DNA from: Pratylenchus scribneri
Lineage: Eukaryota; Nematoda; Chromadorea; Rhabditida; Pratylenchidae
Assembly (NCBI GenBank): GCA_030063045.1
Contig: JAQSEB010000044.1
Span: 558,001-622,000 of the forward strand
Direction: 5' to 3'
DNA: 64,000 bases
The position numbers were made by a program, and so were the translations under genes. A model generated the notes under the pieces. It was not told the origin of the DNA. It was given only the letters and a program-made list of their open reading frames with translations, and did not search any database. Shown piece by piece: positions 61,617 through 64,000 of this stretch (positions are counted from its first letter, which is position 1; every line of letters begins with the position of its first letter).

Positions 61617-63701
61617 GATTTTATTTTTACAAATTTGCCCCAATTTGCCATCAGTTCGCTGAAACCATCAATTCCCATCCAATCTGAGCCGAATGAGCTA
61701 CTTTTTGCCAAAAATGATTTATTGGCCATATTTTTGGAATTGTTGAATTACTGGGAGTGTGAAATAAATTCGATGCTGGAAGATGAAGAAAATACAATCC
61801 AAACTCTCGACAACAATGGCCAATTGGAAACGATCACCATGCGATCTTTCTTTGATAATATTCCCGATTCAGGACTTATTGATCTTCATGATGCGTTTTT
61901 CGGGTACGTTTTATTGCAAAAATAAAAAAATATTATTTAGAGGGAGAACGGGTCCCGAATGCATGCTTTCAAGTACAGAACGGAATCGCCGAAAAGTGAT
62001 AAAATACAAAGATTTTAAATTACTTTATCCGTCTAGGTAAATTGACGGATTTTACTATTTTTATTTATTTTTAAAGAATGTGGACAACAAATTATCCCAT
62101 CGGACATCCTGAACTCGTGGTTTTTGATGACAATGTTGATTGGAGGAAACCGGAGGATATTTGTGATCCCACAACTGGGAATCCGATTATGGGGGTAAAT
62201 ATGGAATTTATTATTAATATTAAAAATATTTAGATTGTCAAATGTTTCATTGTACCGCCGAGACATCTCAAAGGCCATATTCCTGTTCTCCCTAGCCGTG
62301 TTGATAATTATTTGATGTTTTCTGGTTGCAAAACATGTGCAAGAGAGCTGAGAGGATGTGGAAAGAAGCCGGACTATCAATGCCCTCATTTTTCCGATCA
62401 AGAACGAGGAGACTCGGTAACAATTACGACTTTGGAGTTAGAAATGGCTTTGAAGGTGAAAACCCTATAAATATATAAAAAAATAAAATTATGATAGGCT
62501 GGATATCGGGTAACTCGCGCGTACAGGGCATACAATTGGCTTTATATGAAGGATTGGGACCAATACCTTTTTCGAGATTATTTGGAGAAGTTCTTGAAAC
62601 TGAAATATGAAGCTGAAGGATGGCCTGCCAATTGTCGGGAAGATGGATTAGCCGAAGAGGAATTGGATGCCCGGAAAAAGGCATATTTGGACGAGGCATG
62701 GGACCTTTACTATATTCGACTCGATCCAAACAACATTGCATTCAATCCAGGGCTTCGATTCATTGCCAAGATATGCTTGAATTCCCTTTGGGGAAGGTAA
62801 ATTTAATGAAAAATATTCAAATGGAAAATATAGGTTCGCTCTTCGAAATCGATTGAGCATCAGCGTGATTGTTGATAATCATGCTGATCTTTGCAAATAT
62901 CTGAATGATGACAAATTAGAAGTCCATATCAGAGAGCAATTGGATGACAAACGTTTTCTACTCTGCTACAAAAGGAAGGATGAACATGTTTTGGAGCATG
63001 ATGCGAGTAATCTTGTGATCGCATTATGGACAACCTCTTCCGCACGTGTACATCTCCTCAATCATCTATATGAAGTGAAAAGGGATAGAATGGACACGGA
63101 GATCCTATATATGGTAAATTTGACTAAAATACAGAAAAATTATTCCTTTTGTAGGACACAGACTCAATATTGTACAGTTACATTGATAAATGGGGCGATC
63201 CATTGCCTGACGGTAACCAAATGGGCGAATTGGTCGATGAATACCCCAATCATATTATAAAGGAATTTCTTTGCAGTGAGTTTTAAATTGATAAATATAA
63301 ATATAAATTAATGTTTAGCCGCCCCAAAAGCCTATGCAATGCGAATGGAGAATAAAGAGAAGGGGGATGAAGAATATGTTTGGCGATTGAAAGGCATTCC
63401 TCTCACAGTGGACAATAAAGAGAAGATGGGTTTTGAAGAATATAAAGAGATGATCAAAAAATTCAATGGCGATGCACCGGAAGAGGCAGAAGAAATATTC
63501 ACTTTAACGAAAAACTTCCGAATCGAGAAAAAGGGCTTTGATGGTATTGTAACTGCCCCAATGAACAAAAGATTAAGGCCCGTTATTAATAAAGGGGTAT
63601 TAATTGATGAATATAAAATTGTCCCCTTTGGCTGGTCCAGCCCATATTGGTGTGCCCAAAATAACCCAAATGATTGTTCATGTAAACACAATTTAATTTG
63701 A
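61617..63701 (+). CDS. Polinton/Maverick protein-primed DNA polymerase B, core
   Basis: Type-B DNA polymerase of the viral/organellar (DNA_pol_B_2) group, which copies the element by protein priming. Eight exons: 61,617-61,903, 61,941-62,036, 62,077-62,194, 62,234-62,455, 62,498-62,796, 62,834-63,113, 63,155-63,275, 63,319-63,701. They join in phase through GT-AG introns of 37-43 bp. Signatures: HDAFFGGRT across the first intron; motif A DFKLLYP (about 62,007-62,030); YPIGHP; PPRHLKG; GYRVTRAY; motif B KICLNSLWG (62,767-62,793); and motif C DTDS at the start of an exon (63,155-63,166). The C-terminal exon has APKAYAMRM and KGIPL, as in the family. The 5' start is uncertain; ATG 61,617 is only the first Met of this frame. 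The core shows no stop, so it may be functional, while the N-terminal half is unresolved. Confidence 0.85.
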
Positions 63702-63710
63702 ATAAATTTA

Positions 63711-64000
63711 TTAAATAATATCACTTTCTTTGATCCAATAATTATCAGGGTAATCTATAAATTTCACAATTAACTCTTTGCTTCCATCTTTGTTCTTCCG
63801 AGTTTTAATGACCTTCTCAACCCTATAGCTTGTCTCCTCATCGAGTTTAGTCTTGACCAATTCTGGCTTATAAAATCGACCTTTGACTTTTTCTCCTGAA
63901 TGCTTTTTCAATTCATAATATTCTGGATCGGTTGCATGGGGTTGGTCAACAGTGTAAATATGGTCGGACCGTGAAGGAAAATAGCCTTTGTCGAAAATCT
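63711..64000 (-). CDS. Polinton integrase, C-terminal end (partial)
   Basis: The reading frame is open from the window edge to TAA at 63,711-63,713. It contains FDKGYFPSRSDHIYTV, then KVKGRFYKPEL and a chromodomain-like segment YRVEKVIKTRKNKDGSKEL followed by KFIDYP. This order (F-KGY-P...FTV, G-FY--EL, VEKVL-TR) is the C-terminal tail of retrovirus-like integrases in Polintons and in the C. elegans F54H12.3-type protein. The gene runs toward the polymerase and its stop lies 10 bp past the polymerase stop, so the two are convergent. The catalytic DDE core would lie beyond position 64,000. An alternative is a Ty3-type integrase, less likely next to a protein-primed polymerase. Confidence 0.85.
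   Translation of the reverse strand, partial: IFDKGYFPSRSDHIYTVDQPHATDPEYYELKKHSGEKVKGRFYKPELVKTKLDEETSYRVEKVIKTRKNKDGSKELIVKFIDYPDNYWIKESDII

Larger units (their letters stand above)
58305..64000. mobile_element. Polinton/Maverick element, left part
   Basis: Defined by linkage of a protein-primed type-B polymerase and a chromodomain-tailed integrase, the diagnostic pair of Polintons. The left end is placed only approximately, somewhere between about 57.7 and 58.3 kb where base composition changes; the right end is outside the window. Capsid, protease and ATPase genes expected of a full element are not visible here and could lie to the right. Confidence 0.75.

Overview
The window looks like eukaryotic nuclear DNA, probably from an AT-rich invertebrate. 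A nematode, perhaps a root-knot nematode (Meloidogyne-like), is my best guess. The evidence is: genes cut by many 39-50 bp GT-AG introns; a Polinton/Maverick with an integrase tail resembling the C. elegans F54H12.3 type; a Helitron, a Merlin element and large composite satellites in very AT-rich DNA. The organism call is inference. I see no host single-copy gene, rRNA or convincing tRNA.

Layout. 1-13.86 kb and 43.3-54.4 kb are very AT-rich (well over 80% by eye) and almost featureless. They are broken by a GC island with tandem repeats at 3.06-4.35 kb, an isolated satellite fragment at 6.95-7.11 kb, and a complete but internally deleted Merlin transposon at 10.14-10.86 kb with 8-bp target duplications. 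From 13.87 kb a hairpin-bearing GC island leads into composite satellite block A (14.49-23.07 kb). Block B of the same satellite lies at 34.01-43.32 kb. Both consist of about 0.9-1.2 kb units (one of 2.2 kb), all in one orientation. Each unit starts with CTAGTAATAATAACTAG and is packed with small GC hairpins and CTTAATCC sub-repeats (G-rich on the minus strand).

Between the blocks (23.07-34.0 kb) lies a minus-strand Helitron gene (23,372-30,973). I can hand-splice it into 25 exons that total exactly 2,180 codons: an AT-hook/Cys-rich N-terminus, a HUH Rep nuclease with two tyrosines, a PIF1-like helicase and a C-terminal OTU cysteine protease domain. It is followed by a 35-bp minisatellite, an unidentified GC-richer stretch, a 264-bp foldback element and a decayed tandem repeat.

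The right end (about 57.7-64 kb) is part of a Polinton/Maverick. It holds an unrecognised 5-exon gene with a 19-residue repeat, a protein-primed type-B DNA polymerase whose C-terminal core reads through eight exons, and, convergent with it and running off the window, the C-terminal end of the integrase. A hairpin-rich GC island at 54.4-55.7 kb lies just outside it.

Nearly everything recognisable is mobile or satellite DNA. The most unusual part is the oriented, hairpin-dense composite satellite and its near-identical units on both sides of the Helitron interval.
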